From positions 1-8,807 of the forward strand of contig CAQLOA010000053.1 of assembly GCA_948829205.1 (NCBI GenBank): a stretch of 8,807 nt of DNA, written 5' to 3'. The notes below the pieces were generated by a model. That model had not been told where the DNA came from. It saw nothing but the letters and a program-made list of their open reading frames with translations, and did not search any database. This stretch comes from an uncultured Eggerthellaceae bacterium (GTDB lineage: Bacteria > Actinomycetota > Coriobacteriia > Coriobacteriales > Eggerthellaceae). Below are positions 1 to 8,045 of this stretch, piece by piece (position 1 is the first letter of the stretch; each line of letters begins with the position of its first letter). A program made the translations under genes and the position numbers.

Positions 1-867
1 GTAGTCGACGACCTCCTCGCAGACGTCGCAGAACGACCCCATGGCCACGACCACGCGGTCGGCGTCGGGCGCGCCGTAGTAGTTGAACAGCCTGTAATCG
101 GTGCCCAGCTTGTCGTTCACCTTCTGCATGTACGACTCGACCACTGCAGGCAGCGCGTCGTAGTGGGAGTTGCACGCCTCGCGGTGCTGGAAGAATATGT
201 CGCCGTTCTCGTGGCTTCCGCGCATGGCGGGATGCTCGGGGTTGAGGGCGTGCGAGCGGAAGGCGCGCACCGCCTCCATGTCGCACATGTCGGCGAGGTC
301 GTCGTAGTCCCACACCTCGATCTTCTGCACCTCGTGGGAGGTGCGGAAGCCGTCGAAGAAGTTGATGAAGGGCATGCGACCCTCGATGGCGGCGAGGTGC
401 GCGACGGCCGAGAGGTCCATGACTTCCTGGACGTTGCCTTCGGCAAGCATCGCGAAGCCGGTCTGGCGGCAGGCCATGACGTCGGAGTGGTCTCCGAAGA
501 TGTTCAACGCGTGGGAGGACACGGTGCGCGCCGACACGTGGAAGACGCTCGGAAGCTGCTCGGCTGCTATCTTGTACATGTTGGGGATCATCAGCAGCAG
601 GCCCTGCGAGGCCGTGTAGGTGGTGGTGAGCGCGCCCACGTCCAAAGAGCCGTGCACGGCGCCAGCGGCTCCGGCCTCGGACTGCATCTCGCACACCTTG
701 ACCGTTGTTCCGAAGATGTTCTTCTTCCCCTGGGCGGACCACTGGTCGACGTAGTCGGCCATCGGGCTCGACGGGGTGATCGGGTAGATGCCGGCGACCT
801 CGGTGAACGCGTAGCTCACGTAGGCTGCGGCGTTGTTGCCGTCCATGGACTTGAGTTCTCTGGGCAT
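1..867 (-). CDS. nifJ: Pyruvate:ferredoxin (flavodoxin) oxidoreductase, N-terminal part (cut by window edge)
   Basis: This enzyme oxidatively decarboxylates pyruvate with CoA to acetyl-CoA and CO2, passing electrons to ferredoxin or flavodoxin; it is cytoplasmic and typical of anaerobes. Read on the minus strand from the ATG at 867-865, the frame stays open to the left edge and gives 289 residues of a family usually near 1,170-1,190. Seen: YPITPSSPMAD at residues 28-38, KVCEMQSEAGAAGAVHG at 57-73, TYTASQGLLLMIPNMYKIA at 83-101, and VSARTVSSHALNIFGDHSDV around 111-130. Thr31, Glu64 and Arg114 fall at the numbers I remember for the Desulfovibrio africanus enzyme, where Thr31 and Arg114 bind pyruvate and Glu64 contacts thiamine diphosphate. 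A GGAGG (plus positions 872-876) four bases upstream supports the start. The other domains, including the ferredoxin-like and TPP domains, lie outside. It is divergent from the transporter genes, so it is probably a separate transcription unit. Confidence 0.95.
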   Translation of the reverse strand, partial: MPRELKSMDGNNAAAYVSYAFTEVAGIYPITPSSPMADYVDQWSAQGKKNIFGTTVKVCEMQSEAGAAGAVHGSLDVGALTTTYTASQGLLLMIPNMYKIAAEQLPSVFHVSARTVSSHALNIFGDHSDVMACRQTGFAMLAEGNVQEVMDLSAVAHLAAIEGRMPFINFFDGFRTSHEVQKIEVWDYDDLADMCDMEAVRAFRSHALNPEHPAMRGSHENGDIFFQHREACNSHYDALPAVVESYMQKVNDKLGTDYRLFNYYGAPDADRVVVAMGSFCDVCEEVVDY

Positions 868-889
868 GAAACCTCCCTCTTGCGATTTC

Positions 890-906
890 GAAGCGCGGGG
901 CGCTTC
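890..906. repeat. 7-bp inverted repeat in the nifJ leader
   Basis: GAAGCGC at 890-896 and GCGCTTC at 900-906 are perfect reverse complements around a three-base GGG loop. The element sits 23 bases upstream of the nifJ start, just upstream of its ribosome binding site. It could be an operator or an RNA hairpin affecting nifJ expression; it has no T tract on the nifJ-sense strand. Confidence 0.5.
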
Positions 907-957
907 CCGAGCCGGCCGCGAATAGTCGACGCCTGTCGCAGCATTGGTTGCGAAGCG

Positions 958-975
958 ATGATAACAATAAGATTA
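958..975 (-). promoter_or_regulatory. Possible nifJ promoter region (AT-rich patch)
   Basis: In otherwise GC-rich sequence, 958-975 is strongly AT-rich. On the minus strand it contains TATCAT (plus 958-963), an acceptable -10 hexamer about 90 bases upstream of nifJ. I see no good -35 hexamer at 16-18 bases, so this is only a weak proposal. Confidence 0.25.
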
Positions 976-1064
976 CAGTTCTCCCGCACGGCCGCGAAGC
1001 GTGGGGCGCGAACGGCTCGAACAAGCTCGGTAAGTGGGATAACTCCGCCTCGCGGGGCTGCTGC

Positions 1065-1096
1065 GGCATCTCGCGCGGAATGCCGCGCGAGATGCC
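1065..1096. repeat. Perfect 14-bp GC-rich hairpin, no adjacent T tract
   Basis: GGCATCTCGCGCGG at 1065-1078 and its exact reverse complement at 1083-1096 flank an AATG loop. Neither strand has a T run directly after the stem; on the plus strand the nearest are TTTATTT at 1105-1111 and TTTTT at 1119-1123. It lies upstream of both divergent genes, so it does not end either visible transcript. Possible roles are an insulator or weak terminator, a large operator, or the remnant of a terminator from a lost gene. Confidence 0.7.
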
Positions 1097-1155
1097 CTGA
1101 AAGCTTTATTTGTGAGGCTTTTTCATTCATAATACATAGACATGGATGCACTCCC

Positions 1156-1161
1156 TATACT
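1156..1161 (+). promoter_or_regulatory. Candidate -10 element for the solute-binding protein gene
   Basis: TATACT at 1156-1161 matches five of six bases of the TATAAT consensus and lies 55 bases before the gene start. The hexamer 17 bases upstream (TACATA, 1133-1138) is a poor -35. An alternative is TTGTGA at 1110-1115 as -35 with TACATA as a weak -10 at 17-base spacing. Neither is strong. Confidence 0.3.
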
Positions 1162-1215
1162 GGGGCGTGCATAAATTGGGGCTGGCGCCCCGAAGACCCT
1201 GTTATGGAGGGAAAA

Positions 1216-2877
1216 ATGAAACAGCCGAAAGTAACCCGCCGCGGATTCCTCGCAACCACCGCAGCAACGGGCGCAGCAGCGGCCCTCGCGCTCAGCGGAT
1301 GCAGCTCGGGAGGCAGCTCCTCCTCTTCTGCAGCCAGCTCCAGCACCGAGCCGACTCCTGCGAGCGCGATATTGGCTGCCCCAGCCTACGAGTCGAGCAA
1401 CTGCAACCCCATCGGCAACAGTTCCGCGCTGATGCTCGCAGCCACATGGCATGTGTTCGAAGGCCTCTACGACCTCGACCTGCATGACTACACCACCTAC
1501 ACGGCCCTGGCCTCCGGCGAGCCCGTCAAGGTGGACGACGTCACCTACGAGGTCTCCCTCCGCGAAGGCGCCAAGTTCTCCGACGGCACCGACGTCACCT
1601 CCGCCGACGTTGTCGCCTCCTTCGAGGCCAACATGGCCGATGGGACCTACGGTGCGTTCCTCTCCTTCATCGACACCGTGGTCGCAAAGGACGACGCCAC
1701 CGTCACGTTCGCTCTGAAGTACCCCTTTGAGTCCCTTTTGAAGAACCGCCTATCGGTAGTCAAGATCGCCCAGGCGAAAGCCATCGAAGACTATCTTGCA
1801 GCCTTCAAGGCGGCGAAGGACTCGGCGTCCAATCCCGATGACGTGAAGCCTGAGAAGATCGACGTCGCCCTCAGCAAAAACCCCATCGGAACCGGCCCCT
1901 GGATGTATGACACCATCAACGGCAACGACGGCGGCACCATCACCTTCAAGCCCAACGAGAACTACAACGGCAAAATGCCTGCGACTTGCGAGTCCATGGA
2001 CTGGAACGTCCTTCTCGACTCCACCTCTCGAACCACGGCCATCACCGATGGTTCCGTTCAGGCAATCGAGAGCGTCCCTGACGCCAATGCCGATCAGATC
2101 GCCAACTCCGGTGCAGACGTCGAATACGTCCCCGGATTCGCGCTGCCGTTCCTCATGTTCAACACGAAGAAGGCCCCCTTCGACGACGTCCGCGTCCGTC
2201 AGGCGTTCTTCTATGCCATCGACGTGCAGAAGCTCATCGACAACCAGATGGACGGCCACGCAGTCGCCGCCACCAGCTTCCTGCCCGAGGCCTACGCCAA
2301 CTACCATGAGGCGTCCACCGTCTACACCTACGACACCGAGAAGGCCAAGGCGCTGCTCGCCGAAGCCGGCCAAACCGGCCTCAAGTGCGAACTCATGGTG
2401 AACAACAACTGGGTCAACGCCCTTGCGCCACAGATCAAGGAAGACCTGGCTGCCGCTGGAATCGATGTGACAATCAACGAGACCAAGATCAACTGGGCCG
2501 CCCTTGCTCCATCAGAGGAAACCCTGCCCTACGACGTGATGCTCACTCCCGGCGACCCGTCCTGCTTCGGCAACGACCCCGACCTGCTGATGACCTGGTG
2601 GTACGGCGACAACGTCTGGACCCAGGGACGCAGCTGCTGGAAGGGAACCCCCGAGTGGACGCAGCTGCAAACGCTGCTCCAGCAGGGCCGCGAGGCCGCC
2701 GCTGCCGACCAGCAGGCCATCTGGAACCAGTGCTTCGACATCATTGCCGACAATGTTCCGATCTACCCGCTGTTCCACCGCGAGGTTGGCACCGCCTTCG
2801 TTTCCGAAAAGCTCGAAGGGTTTGCTCCTATTTCCACGACTGGCTTGGTTTTCCTCGACGTAACCCCCATGGAGTAA
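1216..2877 (+). CDS. ABC transporter solute-binding lipoprotein, family 5 (DppA/OppA type), possible sialic acid binder
   Basis: This 553-residue protein should be the extracellular, membrane-anchored ligand-binding part of the ABC transporter encoded just downstream. Residues 1-29 form a Tat-type lipoprotein signal: TRRGFL at 7-12, an Ala-rich hydrophobic stretch, then LSGC with the lipid-accepting Cys29. A Ser-rich linker (30-43) follows. Family 5 marks are LREGAKFSDGTDVTSADVV at 115-133, NPIGTGPWMY at 222-231 and DVRVRQAFFYAID at 324-336; the length is normal for the family. The ATG at 1216 is chosen because GGAGGG ends five bases before it and the signal peptide starts there; the frame is open further upstream but that part is not protein-like. 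Family membership suggests peptide binding, but the downstream aldolase and epimerase suggest sialic acid or a similar sugar acid, as for SatA-type proteins. Ligand is inferred, not seen. Confidence 0.92.
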   Translation: MKQPKVTRRGFLATTAATGAAAALALSGCSSGGSSSSSAASSSTEPTPASAILAAPAYESSNCNPIGNSSALMLAATWHVFEGLYDLDLHDYTTYTALASGEPVKVDDVTYEVSLREGAKFSDGTDVTSADVVASFEANMADGTYGAFLSFIDTVVAKDDATVTFALKYPFESLLKNRLSVVKIAQAKAIEDYLAAFKAAKDSASNPDDVKPEKIDVALSKNPIGTGPWMYDTINGNDGGTITFKPNENYNGKMPATCESMDWNVLLDSTSRTTAITDGSVQAIESVPDANADQIANSGADVEYVPGFALPFLMFNTKKAPFDDVRVRQAFFYAIDVQKLIDNQMDGHAVAATSFLPEAYANYHEASTVYTYDTEKAKALLAEAGQTGLKCELMVNNNWVNALAPQIKEDLAAAGIDVTINETKINWAALAPSEETLPYDVMLTPGDPSCFGNDPDLLMTWWYGDNVWTQGRSCWKGTPEWTQLQTLLQQGREAAAADQQAIWNQCFDIIADNVPIYPLFHREVGTAFVSEKLEGFAPISTTGLVFLDVTPME

Positions 2878-2902
2878 GGCTCAGCAAAACGCTGCTTCAC
2901 GC

Positions 2903-2938
2903 AAAGAGGCCTCCGAAAGGAGGCCTCTTTTCTTTTTG
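2903..2938 (+). terminator. Rho-independent terminator after the solute-binding protein gene
   Basis: AAAGAGGCCTCC at 2903-2914 pairs perfectly over 12 bp with 2919-2930 around a GAAA tetraloop, and a T-rich tail (TTTTCTTTTTG) overlaps and follows the 3' arm. It begins 25 bases after the stop codon. The opposite strand has only a TTT run, so it acts mainly in the plus direction. It separates the binding protein from the permease genes. Confidence 0.93.
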
Positions 2939-2977
2939 CCTCAACCATTTGGTAATCGCGCACAGCAACCCCCTTTA

Positions 2978-2983
2978 TATAAT
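2978..2983 (+). promoter_or_regulatory. Likely -10 element of the permease/ATPase operon
   Basis: A perfect TATAAT at 2978-2983, within TATATAATG, lies between the strong terminator and the permease start, 51 bases upstream of the GTG. No good -35 hexamer is seen at 16-18 bases (2954-2960 reads AATCGCG), and TTGGTA at 2949-2954 is too far away, so the promoter may be weak or activator-dependent. Its position supports independent transcription of the membrane components. Confidence 0.5.
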
Positions 2984-3034
2984 GTACACTTTCATCAACG
3001 GAAGAGGATTCAGACCACAAGGATAGGAGGCATC

Positions 3035-3982
3035 GTGAACAACCTGATCAGGCTGATCATCAACCGCATAATATGGTTGCCGGTCATGGTTCTTGGCGTC
3101 ACAATCCTCGTCTTCTTCATCATGTCGCTCTCCCCCATCGACCCTGCATACTCGGTTCTAGGGGAAAACGCCACCGAAGAACAGGCAGCCGTCTATCGGC
3201 AAATGAACGGATTGAACGACCCGATTATCGTGCAATACGGCAACTTCCTCCTAGGTCTTTTTCAAGGAGACCTGGGGACCTACGGGGCGAACGGCGCATC
3301 CGTGACGGAGCGCGTAATGCAGGCGCTGCCCGTCACGTTGCAGCTGACGTTCATGGGACTGGTCTTCGGCGTGATAGTCGCGCTTGTGCTCGGCGTAGTC
3401 TCCGCTCTGTACCGCGACCGCTGGCCTGACCAGGTCATACGCGTGTTCTCCATCGCCTGCATCGCCACACCGTCCTTCTGGCTCGCCGTGCTCCTGATCC
3501 TTGCGTTCCAAGGCGTGCTGCCGGCCTCGGGCAAGCTCCCCGACTTCTTCGTCGACCCAAGCGGGTGGTTCCTGCGCATGCTGCTTCCGGCCATATCGCT
3601 AGGCGTGCCGGTGGCAGGCCAGCTCACCCGCGTGGTGCGCACCTCCATGGTCGAGGAGCTCGACAAGGACTACGTCCGCACCGCACTCGGCGCAGGCATA
3701 CCCAAGAGCGTAGTCGTGGCGCGCAACGTGCTGCGCAACGCGCTCATCACGCCGGTCACCGTGCTTGGGTTGCGCATCGGCTACCTGATCGGCGGCGCGG
3801 TGATCATCGAGGTCATATTCAACCTGCCCGGAATGGGCATGGCGATCGTCTCGGGCATCCAGTCCAACTACTTGTACCTCGTCCAAGGGGTGGTTCTCAC
3901 GGTTGCCGTGGCGTTCATCGTCATCAACATCATCGTCGACATGCTCTACATCCTCATCGACCCGAGAATCAGGAGCGTGTAG
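3035..3982 (+). CDS. ABC transporter permease, DppB/OppB type
   Basis: This is one of the two membrane-spanning subunits of the importer, 315 residues long, normal for the DppB family. The first membrane helix is at about residues 12-31. A periplasmic segment follows with the family-typical region around GLNDPIIVQYGNFLLGLFQGDLG (59-81). Further helices lie near 100-124, 135-160, 182-200, 242-262 and 282-308. The cytoplasmic EAA loop that contacts the ATPase is at about 207-235 (DKDYVRTALGAGIPKSVV within it), and the C-terminus ends in the common DPRIR. The GTG start at 3035 is chosen because AGGAGG (3025-3030) lies four bases upstream and the first helix follows at once; a later in-frame ATG would delete that helix. 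The next gene starts two bases after its stop, so the two are surely co-transcribed. Confidence 0.93.
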   Translation: MNNLIRLIINRIIWLPVMVLGVTILVFFIMSLSPIDPAYSVLGENATEEQAAVYRQMNGLNDPIIVQYGNFLLGLFQGDLGTYGANGASVTERVMQALPVTLQLTFMGLVFGVIVALVLGVVSALYRDRWPDQVIRVFSIACIATPSFWLAVLLILAFQGVLPASGKLPDFFVDPSGWFLRMLLPAISLGVPVAGQLTRVVRTSMVEELDKDYVRTALGAGIPKSVVVARNVLRNALITPVTVLGLRIGYLIGGAVIIEVIFNLPGMGMAIVSGIQSNYLYLVQGVVLTVAVAFIVINIIVDMLYILIDPRIRSV

Positions 3983-3984
3983 CC

Positions 3985-6134
3985 ATGACAGACAGAGACC
4001 CTATAATGACGACGCACGTGGACGACCCGGCCCGCGATGAGATGCTCGCCCAGGGCGCGGGCGCGTCCGGCCCCGTGCCCGAGCCGCCGCACGGCATGAC
4101 CGACCCGGTCCTTCGCGAGAAGACCACGAGGAAGCTGGAAGGCAAGGTGCGCTTCCGCCGCTGGAGGAACATGACCATCGGGGCGCGCATTTCGATCGTC
4201 GTCCTCATCCTCATCGTGCTTGTTGCCGTGTTTGCCAACTTTTTGGCGCCCTGCAACCCATTCGAGATATTCACGGCCCGCCAGGCCCCTAGTGCCGAGC
4301 ATCTGTTCGGCACCGACGACAAGGGCCGCGACGTGCTCTCCCGCATGATGTACGGCGGAAGGTACTCGCTGGTCATCGGACTGGGAGCGACCGCCTTCGC
4401 GCTCATACTCGGCTCGATCATCGGCGCCGTCGCAGCGGTCGTGCGCAGCTGGATCTCCAACCTCATAATGCGCATCCTCGACATCATCATGTCGTTCCCG
4501 GGCATCGCGCTTGCGGCTACGTTCGTCATCGTTTTCGGCAACTCGCTGCCTTCGCTGATCTTCGCGATCGGCTTCCTCTACATCCCGCAGATTGCGCGAA
4601 TAGTGCGCGCCAACGTGATGAGCGAATACAACCAGGACTACGTCCGTGCGGTCATCGTCTCAGGCGCCAGGGCGCACTGGATCCTGGTGAAGCACGTCAT
4701 ACGCAACTGCATCGCCCCGGTGCTGGTGTTCACCATCGTGCTGGTGGCCGACGCCATCGTGTTCGAGGCCTCCCTGTCGTTCATCTCGGCAGGCATCCCC
4801 GAGCCCACCCCCACATGGGGCAACATCCTGGCCGACGCGCGCGACGGCGTGCTGGCCGGGCGTTGGTGGCAGGCGCTGTTCCCGGGCCTCGCCATCATGA
4901 TCACCGTTCTGTGCCTCAACATCTTCTCCGAGGGCATCACCGACGCCATGGCGGCACCTGCCAAGGCGCCCGTGGCGGCCGGCGACGACAAGCTGGAATC
5001 CGACCGCGAGGCAGACCGCCTCGTGTCCGACCCCAAGCTTGCCTATGCAGCCCAGGCCGAAATGCTCGAGAAGCGGCTGGCCGCCCTCCGCGAGATGGAG
5101 GCGAAAAGGACGGACCGCTTCGGCGCCGAGGCGGACGAGCCGCCCATCCTCGAGGTCAAGGACCTCTGCATCAAGTTCCCGCGCCACGGCGATGTTAACG
5201 TCGTGGACCACGTAAGCTTCTCGGTGCGCCCGCACCAGACCATGGGTCTCGTGGGCGAGTCGGGCTGCGGCAAGTCCATCACGTCGTTGGCCATCATGGG
5301 CCTGCTTGACAAGAAGGCCCAGATCTCGGGCGAGGTGCTCTACAACGGGCAGAACCTGCTCGAGCTCAACGACCGCCAGATGAACCAGCTTCGCGGGCGC
5401 GAGATAGCGATGATCTACCAGGACGCGCTGTCCTCGCTCAACCCGTCGATGCTCATCAAGTCGCAGATGAAGCAGCTGACCAAGCGCGGCGGAACGCGCA
5501 GCGCCGAAGAGCTGCTCGAACTCGTAGGCCTCGACCCCAAACGCACCCTCGACTCGTACCCCCACGAGCTTTCCGGCGGCCAGCGCCAGCGCGTGCTCAT
5601 CGCAATGGCGCTCACGCGCGACCCGAAGGTCATCATCGCAGACGAGCCCACCACGGCCCTCGACGTCACCGTGCAGAAGCAGGTCGTCGACTTGCTGAAC
5701 CGCCTGCAGGAGGAACTGGGATTCGCGATGGTGTTCGTCAGCCACGACCTCGCCCTCGTCGCCGAGGTCGCGAACTACATCACGGTAATGTACGCCGGGC
5801 AGGTGGTCGAGCAAGGGCCCGTCGTGGACATCCTCACGGCCCCCGTCCACGAGTACACGCGCGGCCTTCTCGGCTCGGTGCTTTCGATCGAGGCCGGCGG
5901 CGACCGTCTGCACCAGGTGCCCGGCTCCGTTCCTTCCCCGAAGGACTTCCCGAAGGGCGACCGCTTCAGGCCGCGCTCCAGCCATCCGGACTCGGTGTCG
6001 GACGTGCGCCCGATGCTCAAGCAGGTGCAGGGAACCGACCATTACTACGCAGAACTGCCTGACGACGAGCTTGGCAAGCTCGGTATCCAGCCGTATGCGC
6101 CAGGCGGCCCCATCGAGTGGACGGACAAGCTATC

Positions 6135-6138
<4 letters not shown>
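3985..6138 (+). CDS. Fused ABC transporter permease (DppC type) and ATPase (DppD type)
   Basis: This 717-residue protein joins two importer subunits that are usually separate. Residues 1-60 are a polar cytoplasmic tail. The permease spans about 68-315: first helix 68-88, the FGTDDKGRDVLSRMMYGGRYSL region 108-129 typical of DppC, EAA loop about 218-241, last helix about 299-314. A charged, Ala-rich linker (about 320-385, partly coiled-coil-like around LEKRLAALREMEAKR) leads to a complete ATPase: Walker A GESGCGKS 424-431, Q-loop Gln479, signature LSGGQ 529-533, Walker B VIIADEP 549-555, D-loop ALD 558-560, switch His587. The C-terminal extension after 620 resembles the Opp/Dpp type but lacks its cysteines. 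There is no stop or frameshift between the halves. Start at 3985 follows AGGAG (3971-3975) by nine bases; the next ATG (4006) is less favoured. The stop overlaps the next start (ATGA). Confidence 0.94.
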
Positions 6139-6965
<827 letters not shown>

Positions 6966-6996
6966 TGGCAACCGTCGCGTAAACAGCATGTAAGCT

Positions 6997-7023
6997 GTCG
7001 GGCCGGCGCAACGTCGGCCCGAC
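6997..7023 (+). terminator. GC-rich hairpin after the ATPase gene, possible weak terminator
   Basis: GTCGGGCCG at 6997-7005 pairs perfectly with CGGCCCGAC at 7015-7023, extended inward by a G-T wobble and a C-G pair around a GCAAC loop. It sits 31 bases after the stop of the transporter operon. The bases that follow (TTGCGAAACG) are not a T tract, so termination would be inefficient or Rho-dependent. It may instead be an mRNA-stabilising end or attenuator between the transporter and the enzyme genes. Confidence 0.5.
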
Positions 7024-7034
7024 TTGCGAAACGC

Positions 7035-7040
7035 TATAGT
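7035..7040 (+). promoter_or_regulatory. Weak candidate -10 element before the aldolase gene
   Basis: TATAGT at 7035-7040 lies 48 bases before the aldolase start and matches five of six consensus bases. The expected -35 position falls in the 3' arm of the hairpin and does not resemble TTGACA. The enzyme genes may instead be reached by read-through from the transporter operon. Confidence 0.25.
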
Positions 7041-7088
7041 CTAGGCACGACGCTTCATGGAAGACAGTTTCAAGGAAAGGACCGACCC

Positions 7089-8042
7089 ATGGACCTAAGC
7101 AAGTTCCGAGGCGTGATCCCACCCGTGATCATCCCCCTCAAGGCAGACCGATCGCTAGACCTTCCCGCGTTCGAACTCACCATCAACAGGATGATCGAGG
7201 CCGGCGTTCACGGGCTTTTCTTCCTGGGGTCCAGCGGCGAGGTCGCCTTCGTCACCGACGCCGAGAGGAAGCAGATCCTCACCGAGGCCATCGCGATAGT
7301 CGACCACAGGGTCCCTGTGCTCGTGGGCGTGATAGACATCGAGACGAACCGTGTCATAGACCAGGTGAAGCGCGTGTCGAAATACGACGTGGACGCGCTG
7401 GTGGCCACTGCGCCCTTCTACGCACTGGGCGGCCCCTACGAGAACGAGCGCCACTTCCGCCAGATCCGCAAGTGCACCGACCTCCCCCTTTTCGCCTATG
7501 ACCTCCCTGTCAGCGTGCACACCAAGCTCGACGGCAACATGCTTATGTCGCTCGGCGAAGACGGGGTCATCCAAGGCGTCAAGGACTCCTCCGGCGACGA
7601 CGTGGCGTTCAGGTGGCTTCTGCTGGAGAACAAGGACGCAGGGCACCCCATGCAGCTGCTCACCGGCCACGAGGTGGTCGTCGACGGGGCATATCTTGGT
7701 GGCGCCGACGGCTCCGTTCCAGGCCTTGCCAACGTCGACCCGTACAGCTACGTCGAGCAATGGAACGCCGCACAGGAGGGCGACTGGGAGAAGGTCGCCC
7801 GCATCCAGGACCATCTGGCGAGGCTCATGATGATGACGCGCAAGATCACGGCCACGGTGGGCTTCGGGGCAGGCGTAGGGTCCTTCAAGACCGCGCTGTG
7901 GCAGATGGGGGTCTTCAACACCAACCAGATGCGCGAACCGGTCCAGGCCCTGATCGAAGGCGACGTCGAGGCCATCGCCGATGTCCTTCGCAGGCAGAAC
8001 ATGATCGACCCTGACGCCCCGATCCGAGAAGGCTGGGAGTAG
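7089..8042 (+). CDS. DHDPS/N-acetylneuraminate lyase family aldolase, probable sialic acid-type lyase
   Basis: Class I aldolases of this family form a Schiff base with pyruvate inside a TIM barrel. Seen in 317 residues: the pyruvate-binding GSSGE at 47-51, catalytic Tyr137 in FAYDLPVSVHTKL (135-147), and Schiff-base Lys165 in GVKDSSGD (163-170). Tyr137 and Lys165 carry the same numbers as in E. coli NanA. The length fits either lyase or dihydrodipicolinate synthase. The following acylglucosamine epimerase favours Neu5Ac cleavage to ManNAc and pyruvate. However, the E. coli NanA contacts Asp191, Glu192 and Ser208 are not clearly kept: the region reads TGHEVVV (192-198) and the Ser208 site is Gly212. 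It could act on a related 2-keto-3-deoxy sugar acid. AAGGAAAGGA (7072-7081) lies upstream of the ATG at good spacing. The next gene starts three bases after the stop. Confidence 0.88.
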   Translation: MDLSKFRGVIPPVIIPLKADRSLDLPAFELTINRMIEAGVHGLFFLGSSGEVAFVTDAERKQILTEAIAIVDHRVPVLVGVIDIETNRVIDQVKRVSKYDVDALVATAPFYALGGPYENERHFRQIRKCTDLPLFAYDLPVSVHTKLDGNMLMSLGEDGVIQGVKDSSGDDVAFRWLLLENKDAGHPMQLLTGHEVVVDGAYLGGADGSVPGLANVDPYSYVEQWNAAQEGDWEKVARIQDHLARLMMMTRKITATVGFGAGVGSFKTALWQMGVFNTNQMREPVQALIEGDVEAIADVLRRQNMIDPDAPIREGWE

Positions 8043-8045
8043 CCC

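Larger units (their letters stand above)
868..1215. other. Divergent intergenic region between nifJ and the solute-binding protein gene
   Basis: These 348 bases hold no convincing gene. They must carry the promoters of both divergent genes. Seen directly: an inverted repeat at 890-906, a near-identical 15-base direct repeat at 889-903 and 995-1009, an AT-rich patch at 958-975, a perfect 14-bp hairpin at 1065-1096, a second AT-rich stretch at 1099-1138, and competing short hairpins at 1162-1191 in the binding-protein leader. No regulator gene is next to it in this window, so any transcription factor acting here is encoded elsewhere or outside the edges. Confidence 0.8.

Noticed and set aside
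163..1215. Upstream in-frame extension of the binding protein reading frame
   Set aside because: It runs antisense through nifJ and the intergenic region. The Tat/lipobox signal peptide and the GGAGGG site place the true start at 1216.
1312..1345. Repetitive Ser/Ala codons after the lipobox, considered as a DNA repeat
   Set aside because: They are the usual low-complexity linker of surface lipoproteins, not a tandem repeat with a fixed unit.
1146..1487. 113-codon plus-strand frame overlapping the binding protein start
   Set aside because: It overlaps the signal peptide coding sequence in another frame, has no ribosome binding site and no protein-like features.
1750..2373. 207-codon minus-strand frame inside the binding protein gene
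   Set aside because: It is antisense to conserved family 5 binding protein motifs and has Gly/Val-rich shadow composition.
3565..3984. Upstream in-frame extension of the fused permease-ATPase frame
   Set aside because: It overlaps the DppB-like gene in another frame, with Arg/His-rich translation; AGGAG before the ATG at 3985 marks the real start.
4660..6042. 460-codon open frame on the minus strand, opposite the fused permease-ATPase
   Set aside because: It lies antisense to a gene with complete ABC motifs, its translation is rich in His, Val, Gly, Arg and Asp as expected for the antisense of GC-rich codons, and it shows no recognisable domain.
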